Positions 36,709-46,023 of a stretch of 64,000 bases of DNA are shown here, piece by piece. The DNA is from Thalassospira tepidiphila MCCC 1A03514 (lineage in GTDB: Bacteria; Pseudomonadota; Alphaproteobacteria; Rhodospirillales; Thalassospiraceae), in NCBI RefSeq assembly GCF_001662875.1, contig NZ_JPVZ01000010.1, positions 62,001 through 126,000 of the forward strand, read 5' to 3'. The notes under the pieces are model-generated. The model searched no databases. It was not told the DNA's origin and worked only from the letters and a program-made list of their open reading frames with translations. Made by a program: the position numbers and the translations under genes. Each line of letters begins with the position of its first letter. The stretch's first letter is position 1.

Positions 36709-37302
36709 TTGCGCCGCTTGCTGATCATTTTCTGTCTTATTCTGGCCGGCTCGATCTTTGTCGTCTGGCCTACAATGGCGCTTGATCAGGACGACACGAC
36801 CATTCGTGAAACGGCACGCGACATCCGGTTGCGAATTTCCGAACTTGATCAGCAGCTCAAGGAACATCTGAAGCGTGCCCTTGAAGAATTCGGCAATCGG
36901 CAAGTTGAATGCACCTCTGATCAACCCCGAAAATCATTGTCGCAATGTATCGAAGAAGATGCGCGCGATCTGACGCGAACAACCATCACAATCGCCTCTG
37001 CCGGGAAGGATGATAAAAACCTTCTTGATGATCTGGCCGACACCGAAGAACGGTTTGCCCTGTTCACCCGCGAGATGAACAAAACCAATGATCTTCTGGC
37101 TCGCGCAGGTGCAAGGCTTTACCTCAACAGTCTTGATGTTGCACCGGAAATGGACCAGTTGCGCCGTGATGTGATTGTCTTTGTCGAACGCAAGCAGGCC
37201 TATGAACTACGCACCAAACAGGCGCTTCTGATCGCAACGGTTGCCATCATTCTGATTGCGATCTTTTCACTGATTTTCGCCGTTATTCAGCGGTTCAGAT
37301 AA
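36709..37302 (+). CDS. Hypothetical bitopic membrane protein with coiled coil
   Basis: The 197-residue protein begins at a TTG at 36709 (an inferred start; the next ATG, at 36775, would lose the signal segment). It has an N-terminal hydrophobic segment (LLIIFCLILAGSIFVVWP), then about 130 mostly helical charged residues with two cysteines (VECTSD, SQCIEE), and a C-terminal membrane helix (ALLIATVAIILIAIFSLIFAVI). The bulk is probably periplasmic. I recognise no family. It follows lpxL by 100 bases. Confidence 0.65.
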   Translation: MRRLLIIFCLILAGSIFVVWPTMALDQDDTTIRETARDIRLRISELDQQLKEHLKRALEEFGNRQVECTSDQPRKSLSQCIEEDARDLTRTTITIASAGKDDKNLLDDLADTEERFALFTREMNKTNDLLARAGARLYLNSLDVAPEMDQLRRDVIVFVERKQAYELRTKQALLIATVAIILIAIFSLIFAVIQRFR

Positions 37303-37324
37303 GCCCCTCAGAACTATCGGCCGA

Positions 37325-38863
37325 TCAAACAATGATCTGATGACCACTGCGTCGCCCATCCCCGGTCGCCGAAAGCATGTCGCCCGACTGATTTACCTTG
37401 GCCGCATGCACCCCGCCAAAGAACATATCCTCGCAATCCCAGCGCTGTTGATTGCCAAGGCTGAGCCCATCAAGCAAAGCATCATCAAATCCCGGCTCGA
37501 CCGATAACAATTCATCTTCGACATGCATGCGCGGGGCCGAGATCGCCCCGTGCAGGGTCATGTCAAACGCATCGATATTAAGCAACACCTGCAGCATGGT
37601 TGACCGGATCCGGTTTGACCCGCCAGAACCCAGCGCAACTGACGCCCCGTCCTGCCCGAGATAAAGCGACGGGGTCATCATCGATGTCATGCGAACACCA
37701 CACGGCCAGTTATGGAAACCATCCGGTGACAGATCGGCCTCCCCCAGCATGTTGTTCATCATGATCCCGGTGCCCGGCACGACCCGCCCCGATGTGGAGC
37801 CGTTTGAAATCGTCGCCGCGGCAAGATTGCCATGTTGATCAACCACCGAAATATGGGTGGTGCCATTCTGACTAAGCGGGCGTTCGCCAATCATCAGACG
37901 ATAACGTTCGCACAGCTCGTCCGCCAGGATCGCCGGGCGCGCACCATATTCCCCACGCGCCAAACCCGTGGCATGAATGATCCGCGACACCGCTTCAAGA
38001 TGACGTTCAGAGCCAAACGCCCCCAATGCCATTTCCCGCGTAAGCTTAAGGCCAAAACCAACCAGAACCCCGCCCGATGCCGGTGGCGGGTTCAGGACAA
38101 ACCGCCCCTTGCGTCCGGACACCAGCAACGGATCACGCACCAAAACTCGATAGCCTGCCAGATCCTGTGCTGTGAGATATCCACCATGCTCGGTACATCC
38201 GCGCACAAGGGCGGCACCAAGGTCACCTTGGTAAAAACCCTCTGCCCCGTTCTCGACCAGATAGTTGATGCTGCATGCCAGATCGGGTTGCCGATGAAGC
38301 ACACCGGCATCAAGCAGCTCGAACTCATCGGCTCCGGTTTTGCCAGCCTTGCCAAACACCTTGCGGCTTTCGGCGCAGAAGCCCAAAAGCGGCTCGACAA
38401 TCCCCATGACATAGCGTTGAAAGGCATCAAGTTCCACGCCATCGCGCGCGGCACGGATTGCTGGCTCCGCCAGTTTCGCCATCGGGAGTTTGGCAAGATC
38501 GTCATGGACGGCAAAAAGCCCCGCCACCACGCCCGGTGTTGCCACCGAACCATAGCCACCATGGAATTCCTGGGTTACGCCACCGGCAAAGGTCGCAAGG
38601 CGGCTTTCAAACTCAAGATTTTCACGCGATCGTTTTTCAAGCGGGGTTTCAACAAAGAAATCATAAAGCCGTGGCGTCTGCCCGGAAGGCCGCGCCATCA
38701 CAAAACCACCGCCCCCCAAGGATGCCAGAACCGGCTCCGCCACACAGGCCGCCCACATCGCGGCAATCACCGCGTCAAAGGCATTGCCACCTTCGTCAAG
38801 CACACGGGCCGCCGCATCTGCGGTAACGGCATGTCCTGCGGCAACGGCCCCGTGGGTTTTCAT
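37325..38863 (-). CDS. ggt: Gamma-glutamyltransferase family protein
   Basis: The 512-residue Ntn-hydrolase has the N-terminal GGNAFDAVIAAMWAACVAEPVLASLGGGGFVM, a GGYGSVATPGVVAGLF region, and the autoprocessing/nucleophile site NGTTHISVVD near residues 345-354. Family members self-cleave before the Thr and hydrolyse or transfer the gamma-glutamyl group of glutathione. Unlike the E. coli periplasmic enzyme, no signal peptide is seen (MKTHGAVAAGHAVTADAA), so the protein appears cytoplasmic and may act on another gamma-glutamyl compound or a cephalosporin-type amide. It is 16 bases downstream of an M23 gene on the same strand. Confidence 0.88.
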   Translation of the reverse strand: MKTHGAVAAGHAVTADAAARVLDEGGNAFDAVIAAMWAACVAEPVLASLGGGGFVMARPSGQTPRLYDFFVETPLEKRSRENLEFESRLATFAGGVTQEFHGGYGSVATPGVVAGLFAVHDDLAKLPMAKLAEPAIRAARDGVELDAFQRYVMGIVEPLLGFCAESRKVFGKAGKTGADEFELLDAGVLHRQPDLACSINYLVENGAEGFYQGDLGAALVRGCTEHGGYLTAQDLAGYRVLVRDPLLVSGRKGRFVLNPPPASGGVLVGFGLKLTREMALGAFGSERHLEAVSRIIHATGLARGEYGARPAILADELCERYRLMIGERPLSQNGTTHISVVDQHGNLAAATISNGSTSGRVVPGTGIMMNNMLGEADLSPDGFHNWPCGVRMTSMMTPSLYLGQDGASVALGSGGSNRIRSTMLQVLLNIDAFDMTLHGAISAPRMHVEDELLSVEPGFDDALLDGLSLGNQQRWDCEDMFFGGVHAAKVNQSGDMLSATGDGRRSGHQIIV

Positions 38864-38878
38864 GGCTTATGTTTCCCG

Positions 38879-39733
38879 TTACTGACTGGCGTTTGCGGTC
38901 TTTTGTGCTTCTTCCATCGGTGGCACCAGCAACTGGGCATCAACCCGTGCTGCCCCGACATTGACCCGCCAATCCAGATGCGGCCCGGTCGCACGACCTG
39001 ATTCACCGATTTTGCCGATCAAATCGCCCTGTTTAACGACGTCGCCGACCTGCACATCAATTTCTGACAGATGCAAAAATGCCGACACCACGCCAAGCCC
39101 ATGATCGATAAACAATGTCGCACCGGAAAAATACATATCGGGATGGGCCAGCGTCACAATGCCATCCGCCGGGGCCACAACCGGGCTTCCGGTCGGAAGG
39201 GCAATATCAACGCCCCAATGCGGTGCACGCGGCTCCCCATTCAAGATACGCTGCGATCCATAAACCCCGCTGATCGGACCAACGGCGGGCCAGATAAAAC
39301 CGTTTTCCAGGAAGTTCTCGGTAAACCGTTCGGTGCGTGCTTCGCGGGCCTGGCGTGAATCATCCTGAATGCGGCTGATGACGCCCGGATCGGGCGTCAC
39401 CATTTTGGGTGCCAACCCGTCAATCCGTTGAACATTAAATTCGCGATCACCGATCTCGTAACTGAACGCTTCAACACTGCCATCGGCATGCCGGATGCTG
39501 ACCCGTGCCGGGCCTTCGTAATCGCGCGGGAACCCCAGAACAAACCGGCCATCGGGTGCTATGGTATCAATCGCCTCGTCATCCAGCAGCACTTGGGACC
39601 CGGCATCTGTCTGCCCGAACACAATCCCGCCCTGAACAAACTGCCCCTGATAGGTCGGCTCGGCCGCCTGTGCGGAAAGACTAACCGCCAAAAGGCCCGC
39701 TGCGGCCAGCATGCCGGAAATGGTCATACGCAT
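38879..39733 (-). CDS. M23 (LytM) family metallopeptidase, secreted
   Basis: The 284-residue protein has a signal peptide (cleavage near 23, AQAAEP), an N-terminal beta domain and a C-terminal M23 domain. The first metal motif is HWGVDIALP; the second part has SAFLHLSEIDVQVGD and GPHLDWRVN, the variant seen in active M23 members. It probably cuts peptidoglycan cross-links in the periplasm. Its start overlaps the xseA stop, so the two genes are in the same transcript with the ggt gene after them. Confidence 0.9.
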   Translation of the reverse strand: MRMTISGMLAAAGLLAVSLSAQAAEPTYQGQFVQGGIVFGQTDAGSQVLLDDEAIDTIAPDGRFVLGFPRDYEGPARVSIRHADGSVEAFSYEIGDREFNVQRIDGLAPKMVTPDPGVISRIQDDSRQAREARTERFTENFLENGFIWPAVGPISGVYGSQRILNGEPRAPHWGVDIALPTGSPVVAPADGIVTLAHPDMYFSGATLFIDHGLGVVSAFLHLSEIDVQVGDVVKQGDLIGKIGESGRATGPHLDWRVNVGAARVDAQLLVPPMEEAQKTANASQ

Positions 39734-41409
39734 TACAGAAGGCTCCCTTGTCTGTCATCGTCTTTGGGGCTTGGATTTTTCTTCTTCGCCGGTTTGGGTT
39801 TGGCGGATTTTTCCGGCGCAGATATGGCGGCGTTTTGATCTGCGATGGTAGCGCTATTATCCCTGCCCGGCACGGGCTTTGATGTCGCCACCCCCTCGCC
39901 CGCCGTGACAGGCGTAATGCCATCGCCCATCTCAAGATCATAGGTCTGACCTGTGACAAGATCGGACGACTTACCAATAAGTTTGCCCTCCCCGTCGCGG
40001 ACCACCGCAAACCCGCGTTTCAGCACATTGCGATAGGAATAACTTTCCAAAAGCCGGTCATAGCGGGCAAGTCCTTCTGCCTCGCGGGTCAGCGTATTGC
40101 GAACCGCCCCCTGCAAACGCGTACCAAGATCAATGATCTGTTTGTCGGCACGGGCAATGTCGCGTTTGGCGTCACTGGGCCGAAGGCCCGCCGCGGCACG
40201 ATCAAGGCGAGATTGCTGCATCTGAAGGGCGGATTTCATCGCACCATCCAGACGCAATGCCGCGTTTTCCAGACGGCCGCGCTTTTCCGAAAGCTGTTCA
40301 CGCGGGCTGACCAGTCGGGCGCTGGCCTCGTTCAACCGGGCGCGGGCTTGTTGCGTGACATTGACGGCTGCGCGCGGCAAACGATCAGCCCAGTTATCAA
40401 GGGTCTGGCTGCGTTCCTCGAGCATGCGTTTGGGATCTCCGAGCCCACGGGCAAGACTTTCAAGCGCCGTTTTCTTCTCAACGCCCAAACGCCGGACGGC
40501 TTGCGCCAGACGAAGACCATCTTCCTCGACCTGACCAATCAGCTCGACGCGGACCGGCACGGCCTTTTCCGCCGCCCCGGTGGGCGTCGGCGCACGCAGG
40601 TCCGAAACAAAATCGATCAGGGTGGTATCGGTTTCATGGCCGACCGCCGAAATCACCGGAATATCAGACTCGGCCACCGCACGGGCAACGACTTCCTCGT
40701 TAAACGACCACAGATCTTCAAGCGATCCACCACCGCGCGCAACAATCAGAACATCCGGGCGCGGGATCTGGCCATACGGCAAAAGATCGTTAAACCCCCG
40801 CACGGCCTCGGCCACCTGTTCGGCCGCCCCCTGCCCCTGCACGAGTACCGGCCAAAGCAAAACCCGGCGCGGGAAACGATCGCGCAGGCGATGCATGATA
40901 TCGCGGATCACGGCACCCGTGGGCGATGTCACAATGCCAATGACATCGGGCAGGAACGGGATCGGCTTTTTGCGGTCCGGATCAAAAAGCCCTTCGGCGG
41001 CGAGTTTCTTTTTGCGTTCTTCCAGAAGCTTTAAAAGCGCGCCTTCGCCCGCAACTTCCATCGTCTCGATCACGATCTGGTATTTTGATCGGCCTGGAAA
41101 TGTCGTCAGGCGCCCGGTAACGATGACTTCCATGCCGTCTTCGGGCACAAGGCCAAGCTTGGCCGCCTGCCCGCGCCAGCACACGCCATCAATCACCGCC
41201 TTGTCGTCTTTAAGCGCAAGGTACATATGCCCGCTGCTGGCGCGCTTGAACCCGGAAATTTCGCCGCGCACCCGCACGAACGAAAACGCATCCTCCACGG
41301 TCCGCTTCAGCGCGTTTGACAGGTCGGAAACCGAAAACTCGGGTGCATTTCCCGATTTTACGGGCGTTTCGGGAACCGGGGCATAAGGGTCGAACAAATC
41401 TTGCGTCAT
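39733..41409 (-). CDS. xseA: Exodeoxyribonuclease VII large subunit
   Basis: The start is the ATG at 41409 (a TTG precedes it directly). The 558-residue subunit has an N-terminal OB fold (SDLSNALKRTVEDAFSFVRVRGEISG) and a catalytic core with GIVTSPTGAVIRDIMHRL, LIVARGGGSLEDLWSFNEE and SAVGHETDTTLIDFVSDLRAPTPT. A long coiled-coil arm follows, and the last 100 or so residues are Lys/Pro-rich and likely disordered, longer than the 450-residue E. coli protein. With XseB it degrades single-stranded DNA. It overlaps the M23 gene and is divergent from purD. Confidence 0.95.
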   Translation of the reverse strand: MTQDLFDPYAPVPETPVKSGNAPEFSVSDLSNALKRTVEDAFSFVRVRGEISGFKRASSGHMYLALKDDKAVIDGVCWRGQAAKLGLVPEDGMEVIVTGRLTTFPGRSKYQIVIETMEVAGEGALLKLLEERKKKLAAEGLFDPDRKKPIPFLPDVIGIVTSPTGAVIRDIMHRLRDRFPRRVLLWPVLVQGQGAAEQVAEAVRGFNDLLPYGQIPRPDVLIVARGGGSLEDLWSFNEEVVARAVAESDIPVISAVGHETDTTLIDFVSDLRAPTPTGAAEKAVPVRVELIGQVEEDGLRLAQAVRRLGVEKKTALESLARGLGDPKRMLEERSQTLDNWADRLPRAAVNVTQQARARLNEASARLVSPREQLSEKRGRLENAALRLDGAMKSALQMQQSRLDRAAAGLRPSDAKRDIARADKQIIDLGTRLQGAVRNTLTREAEGLARYDRLLESYSYRNVLKRGFAVVRDGEGKLIGKSSDLVTGQTYDLEMGDGITPVTAGEGVATSKPVPGRDNSATIADQNAAISAPEKSAKPKPAKKKNPSPKDDDRQGSLL

Positions 41410-41524
41410 CAAGGGTACTTTATGCTAAAAGCCCGCCTAATAATTTTGCGGGGTGGCAATTAGGTCTAGCCTAGTTCATCGCGCATGGACCATCAAGCAA
41501 TCGGACAAGTCGAAGGATAAAGTC

Positions 41525-42808
41525 ATGAAGGTTCTGGTCGTTGGCGGCGGCGGACGTGAACACGCATTGTGCTGGGCAATTGCGCGCAGCCCGCGCATCT
41601 CCAAACTGTGGTGTGCACCGGGCAATGCCGGGATTGCAGACAGCGCCGAATGCGTTGCGATTTCCGATAGCGACATTGATGGTCTGGTAAATTTTGCCTC
41701 GGACAACGCGGTTGATCTGGTCGTTGTCGGCCCCGAAGCCCCGCTGGTAGCAGGCCTTGTCGATGCACTGGATGCCGAGGGCATCAAATCGTTCGGTTGT
41801 TCCAAGGCAGCCGCCCAGCTTGAAGGCTCCAAGGGCTTCATGAAGGACATGGTGGCAAAGTTCGGTGTGCCGACTGCTGCCTATGGCCGCTTCACCGATC
41901 CCAAAGACGCCAAGGCGTTTGTCGAAAAACAGGGCGCACCGATTGTGGTCAAGACCGATGGTCTGGCCGCGGGCAAGGGTGTGACCATTTGTATGACAAA
42001 TGACGAAGCCTTTGCTGCCATTGAAGAATGCATGGTCGGCGGCAAGTTTGGCGATGCTGGCGCAGAAATCGTGATCGAGGAATTCCTCAAAGGTGAGGAA
42101 GCCTCATTTTTTGCTGTTTGTGATGGCGAAAACGTCATTCCGCTGGTCGCAGCCCAGGATCACAAGGCGGTTGGCGAAGGCGATACCGGCCCGAACACGG
42201 GCGGCATGGGCGCTTATTCCCCGGCCCCGGTCTTTACCGATGCAGTCGAAGCCAAGGTCATGGATCAGATCATCATCCCGACCGTCAAGGGCATGGCCAA
42301 CGAAGGCCACCCGTTCAAGGGTGTTTTGTTTGCTGGCTTGATGATTGATGATGCGGGCAATCCGAAACTGATCGAATACAACATTCGTTTTGGCGATCCG
42401 GAATGTCAGGTGCTGATGACGCGTCTGAAATCAGATGTGCTTGATATCCTTGATGGGGCAGCCACCGGCAACCTCGATCAAGTCAAACCGGAATGGCACG
42501 ATGAAACCGCGATGGTCGTTGTTATGGCCGCCAAGGGGTATCCGGGATCCTACGAAAAAGGGACCGAGATCAAAAACGTTCCGGCGGCGGACGCCATGGA
42601 CAAGGTCAAGGTCCTCCATGCCGGTACCAAGATGGATGGCGACAAACTGGTTGCGACCGGTGGCCGCGTTCTTGGTGTGACCGCGCGCGGTGCGACGGTG
42701 ACCGAAACGCAGAAACGCGCCTATGAGGCGGTTGATGCAATTGATTGGGATGGTGGTTTCTGCCGCCGCGATATCGGCTGGCGCGCGGTTGCCCGCGAAC
42801 AGGGCTAA
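41525..42808 (+). CDS. purD: Phosphoribosylamine-glycine ligase PurD
   Basis: The start is the ATG at 41525, which has an AAGGA site. The 427-residue ATP-grasp enzyme makes GAR from phosphoribosylamine, glycine and ATP in purine synthesis. The N-terminus [18 protein letters not shown], the [16 protein letters not shown] loop and the [16 protein letters not shown] signature near residue 290 are all present. It is monocistronic; a terminator follows within 35 bases. Confidence 0.97.
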   Translation: MKVLVVGGGGREHALCWAIARSPRISKLWCAPGNAGIADSAECVAISDSDIDGLVNFASDNAVDLVVVGPEAPLVAGLVDALDAEGIKSFGCSKAAAQLEGSKGFMKDMVAKFGVPTAAYGRFTDPKDAKAFVEKQGAPIVVKTDGLAAGKGVTICMTNDEAFAAIEECMVGGKFGDAGAEIVIEEFLKGEEASFFAVCDGENVIPLVAAQDHKAVGEGDTGPNTGGMGAYSPAPVFTDAVEAKVMDQIIIPTVKGMANEGHPFKGVLFAGLMIDDAGNPKLIEYNIRFGDPECQVLMTRLKSDVLDILDGAATGNLDQVKPEWHDETAMVVVMAAKGYPGSYEKGTEIKNVPAADAMDKVKVLHAGTKMDGDKLVATGGRVLGVTARGATVTETQKRAYEAVDAIDWDGGFCRRDIGWRAVAREQG

Positions 42809-42834
42809 GCCGCAAGCAGACCAAGCTACCGAAA

Positions 42835-43647
42835 TCAAAAGACCGGGTTACGCAACCCGGTCTTTTTTATGGCCGAAGATTTCTGGTTTCCGGCGTGATA
42901 ACGGATATGGCAGCGGCCCTGATCATCAATCTCGATATCGGCGGCAACGCCAAAAACATCGTGCAGGTTTTGCGATGTCAAAATCTGTTCGGGTGTGCCA
43001 AGCGCAATCAGCTTGCCACCATTCATCATCGCAATCCGGTCACAAAACATCGCCGCATGGTTCAGGTCATGGAGTGCTGCCACCACGGTGACAGGCAGCG
43101 CACGCACCAGTTCCAGCAGGCCCAGTTGATGATGGATATCAAGATGGTTGGTCGGTTCATCAAGCAACAGGAAGTCAGGCTGCTGCGCCAAGGCACGGGC
43201 GATGTGAACGCGCTGCTTTTCACCCCCCGAAAGCGTATGCCACATCCGGTCCGCAAACGGCCCCATTTCAACACTGGCAAGGGCTTCGCACACGATGGCG
43301 TCGTCGTGCCCTGACCATGGTGTCAGCAAACTGAGATAAGGCGTTCTGCCAAGGGCGACGGCATCGCGCACGGTAATGCGGTCGATGGTATCGGCCTGTT
43401 GTTCGACAAAGCCGATATGACGGGCAAGGTTGCGCCGACCGATTTTCTTCATCGGTTGGTCCCCCAGCAATGCCTGCCCGGTCGACGGCGCACGAATGCC
43501 GCCCAGAACCGACATCATGCTGGTTTTGCCTGATCCGTTTGGCCCAATCACACCCAGGAACTCGCCCCGTGTCACGTGAAGCGACACGTCGCTGATGATC
43601 TTTTTAAATCCGGCATTCCAGCCGACATTGCGTAATTCAAGGCTCAT
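42835..43647 (-). CDS. btuD: BtuD-like ABC transporter ATPase
   Basis: The start is the ATG at 43647, overlapping the permease stop. The 270-residue ATPase of the FecE/BtuD/HmuV class has Walker A GPNGSGKT (35-42), signature LSGGEKQR and Walker B FLLLDEPTNHLDI. It completes a permease-ATPase-binding protein set under a cobalamin riboswitch, so cobalamin or a cobalt-containing precursor is the leading substrate. The extra tail after HAGNQK (about 14 residues) is encoded by terminator sequence. Confidence 0.9.
   Translation of the reverse strand: MSLELRNVGWNAGFKKIISDVSLHVTRGEFLGVIGPNGSGKTSMMSVLGGIRAPSTGQALLGDQPMKKIGRRNLARHIGFVEQQADTIDRITVRDAVALGRTPYLSLLTPWSGHDDAIVCEALASVEMGPFADRMWHTLSGGEKQRVHIARALAQQPDFLLLDEPTNHLDIHHQLGLLELVRALPVTVVAALHDLNHAAMFCDRIAMMNGGKLIALGTPEQILTSQNLHDVFGVAADIEIDDQGRCHIRYHAGNQKSSAIKKTGLRNPVF
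42841..42867. terminator. Bidirectional terminator between purD and the ABC ATPase gene
   Basis: A 9-bp stem GACCGGGTT (42841-42849)/AACCCGGTC (42854-42862) with an ACGC loop is preceded by AAAA and followed by TTTTTT. It terminates purD. On the minus strand the stem lies inside the last codons of the ATPase gene, whose stop is at 42835-42837. Confidence 0.9.
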
Positions 43648-44720
43648 CGCAACACCCGCCCATGACACAGGATGATCGCAAAGGCCGGTGCACCGATCAG
43701 CGCCGTGATAACCCCGATGGGCAGGACCTGACCATCAAGGATGATGCGCGATACAATATCGGCCGCCACAAGAAACACCGCCCCGATCAGAGCCGATGCC
43801 GGCAACAGAAATCCGTGCCGTGTTCCAACAAAGAACCGCGCGGCATGGGGAATGACCAACCCGACAAAGCCGATGGACCCGACGATACTGACCATCACTG
43901 CGGTCATCGAGGCAGCAATGGCAATCAACACCACATAAACCCGGCGCACCGGCACACCAAGGGATGCTGCCGACTCCACACCAAAGGTAAAGGCATCAAG
44001 CGCACGGGAATACCAAAGGCAAACCAGCAAGCCGATAACGGCAACCGGCAGCGCAAGATAGACATCAGGCCATCGCACGCCACTTAGATTACCAAGCAGC
44101 CAGAACATTACCCCGCGTGCCTCGTCCGCCGTGGCGGCCTTGGTCACGATGAAGGACGTTAACGCGTTAAACAGTTGTGATCCGGCTACCCCGGCAAGAA
44201 TGATCGCACCGGCCCCGCGCCCGGCCGGAATGGCCAAAAGGGCAACAAACCCGAATGCCACCAGCGCGCCGACAAAGGCGCCAAGTGACAGGGAAACCAT
44301 GCCCGCGCCAAACCCCAGAATGGCAACGCTGACTGCACCGGTCGATGCCCCGGCCGAAATCCCCAGCAAATAAGGATCAGCAAGGCTATTGCGCAAAAGT
44401 GCCTGCAACACTGCGCCGGACAGCGCAAGGGACGCCCCGCAGGCCGCCGCCACCATGGCGCGCGATATCCGGTAATTCCAGATGATCCCGGCATCAATCG
44501 GATCAACGTCATAGCCCGCCTGCCAAAGATGATTGGCAATGGTCTGAAAGACGGTACCAAGGGGAATGTGTGTTTCCCCCTTGGCCGCGGCCATTGCGAT
44601 GACGCCAACAAGCAAAACCAAAGCACCAAGACTGACACCAGCCCGCGCAAGATATGCCCGACCCGCCAGCGATTGCCGAGGTGGCTGAACCGGCTGCTGC
44701 ACTGGCGTTGTTTCAAACAT
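43644..44720 (-). CDS. btuC: FecCD/BtuC-family ABC transporter permease
   Basis: The start is the ATG at 44720, with GGAG 7 bases upstream. The 358-residue protein has about ten membrane helices and the family motifs RISRAMVAAACGASLALSGAVLQALLRNSLADPYLLGISAGAS and IVGSIGFVGLVIPHAAR. It forms the inner-membrane channel for a cobalamin/siderophore-type ligand. It lies between the ATPase (ATGA overlap) and the binding-protein gene, on the minus strand. Confidence 0.92.
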   Translation of the reverse strand: MFETTPVQQPVQPPRQSLAGRAYLARAGVSLGALVLLVGVIAMAAAKGETHIPLGTVFQTIANHLWQAGYDVDPIDAGIIWNYRISRAMVAAACGASLALSGAVLQALLRNSLADPYLLGISAGASTGAVSVAILGFGAGMVSLSLGAFVGALVAFGFVALLAIPAGRGAGAIILAGVAGSQLFNALTSFIVTKAATADEARGVMFWLLGNLSGVRWPDVYLALPVAVIGLLVCLWYSRALDAFTFGVESAASLGVPVRRVYVVLIAIAASMTAVMVSIVGSIGFVGLVIPHAARFFVGTRHGFLLPASALIGAVFLVAADIVSRIILDGQVLPIGVITALIGAPAFAIILCHGRVLR

Positions 44721-44760
44721 TGAATTCTCCGGGCATATCATGCGCCTTTGGCAGTGCAGG

Positions 44761-45786
44761 TCAGTTCGAAGCGCTCAGTCTTTCGACGGCTTCGGCAAGT
44801 GTTTCAATACCATTGATCAGGCGGATGGTCGGATCCATCGACTGGGCGTCCATCACCACGATATTGCCATTGCGCACCGCCTTCATCTGACTTGCGACCG
44901 GATCGGTTTTCAGGAAGTCCATCTTGACCTGCCAGTCATCGGCCGGAAAACGCCGACGGCCCATTTTGCCAATCACAATGATATCAGGATTGGCGCGCGC
45001 GATGGTTTCCCAGCCAACGGTCGGCCATTCTTCATTGCTGTCGATGATGTTGCGAACACCAAGTTTACCGGCGATATAGCCCGCTGCACCGTTTTTGCCG
45101 GCCACATAGGGATCACTGTTGATTTCGGGACTGGAAAACCAGAAGACAGCGGATACGTTGTCATGGCCGCTTGCCGTCACACGCGCCAATGAGCTTTCCT
45201 GACGTTCCTTCAAGCTGGCAATCAGTGCGTCGCCGCGATCTTCGACATCAAAGATTTGCGCAAGATCGGAAATCTCGCGATAAATCAGATCCATAGTGAA
45301 GCCTTCGTGACGCACCCCGTCACCGCCACCGGCATTGTCCTTGCCCACACAATCAGCGGGTGCGGTGTAGACCGGAATGGACAGTTCGTTGAACTGTTCG
45401 GTGGTGCCAACGGTGCCCTTGGGCCCGACATGCCACTGATACTGGGTGGCAACCAGTTGCGGCTTTTGCGCGACAACGGTTTCGAACCCCGGATCATTGT
45501 CGGCCAGACGCGGCACAGATGCGTTGACGTCCTTGAATTCATCCATCACCGGGCCAAACCAGACACCCGTACCCTTGACCTTATCGGCCAGGCCCAACGA
45601 ATAAAGAATTTCGGTCGTGCTTTGGCCCAGCGACACCACGCGTTCCGGGGCCGCATCAAATTGCAACACAGTGCCGCAGTTCTCGATACTGACCGGATAT
45701 TCGGTTGCGGACGCAAATGAAACAGATGAAATAAGACCAGCGGCAAACACCCCGACCGCCAGTACACGTTTATCGTGATTGATCAC
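44761..45786 (-). CDS. btuF: BtuF/FepB-type periplasmic substrate-binding protein
   Basis: The 341-residue class III binding protein has a signal peptide (cleavage near 27). It has PERVVSLGQSTTEILYSLGLADKVKGTGVWFG at the start of the first lobe and ARANPDIIVIGKMGRR in the second, the pattern of cobalamin/iron-chelate binders. The riboswitch 238 bases upstream suggests cobalamin. A Zur-box-like site in the leader raises the chance of a zinc- or metal-chelate ligand. A disulfide-type CVGKDN/ENCG cysteine pair is present. Confidence 0.85.
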   Translation of the reverse strand: MINHDKRVLAVGVFAAGLISSVSFASATEYPVSIENCGTVLQFDAAPERVVSLGQSTTEILYSLGLADKVKGTGVWFGPVMDEFKDVNASVPRLADNDPGFETVVAQKPQLVATQYQWHVGPKGTVGTTEQFNELSIPVYTAPADCVGKDNAGGGDGVRHEGFTMDLIYREISDLAQIFDVEDRGDALIASLKERQESSLARVTASGHDNVSAVFWFSSPEINSDPYVAGKNGAAGYIAGKLGVRNIIDSNEEWPTVGWETIARANPDIIVIGKMGRRRFPADDWQVKMDFLKTDPVASQMKAVRNGNIVVMDAQSMDPTIRLINGIETLAEAVERLSASN

Positions 45787-45861
45787 TTTTAGTTCCCTCT
45801 TGCTGATGGGCTGATCCGGGACCGTTTTGGATGATCCAGTTTCAACACATCGTCAAATGTT

Positions 45862-45878
45862 ATGTTATACCATAACAT
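45862..45878 (-). promoter_or_regulatory. Zur-box-like palindrome in the btuF leader
   Basis: ATGTTAT (45862-45868), ACC, ATAACAT (45872-45878) is a perfect 7+7 inverted repeat with a 3-base centre. It fits the known proteobacterial Zur site (core TGTTATANTATAACA) with one central mismatch. It overlaps the -10 (TATGGT, 45874-45869) of a candidate promoter whose TTGACA lies at 45896-45891 with a 16-base spacer on the minus strand. Confidence 0.5.
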
Positions 45879-45896
45879 CAGTTTTGCTGCTGTCAA
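45869..45896 (-). promoter_or_regulatory. Candidate promoter downstream of the riboswitch, reading toward btuF
   Basis: TTGACA (45896-45891), a 16-base spacer and TATGGT (45874-45869) lie between the riboswitch and btuF. Transcripts starting here would lack the riboswitch. The palindrome described separately covers the -10. Confidence 0.4.
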
Positions 45897-46023
45897 TGGA
45901 CTGGCAAAAGTGTCAGGAGATGACGGAAGATGTCGGCCTTAAAGCTTAGAAAACCTGGGCTAAACTGTTGGGCCAAGACACGTACCGACATTCTCCGGGG
46001 CACCCCGCCCGGTCCGTCGTCTT

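Noticed and set aside
37832-39001. 389-residue frame on the plus strand across ggt and the M23 gene
   Set aside because: It crosses two well-supported genes on the other strand and has a shadow-like composition.
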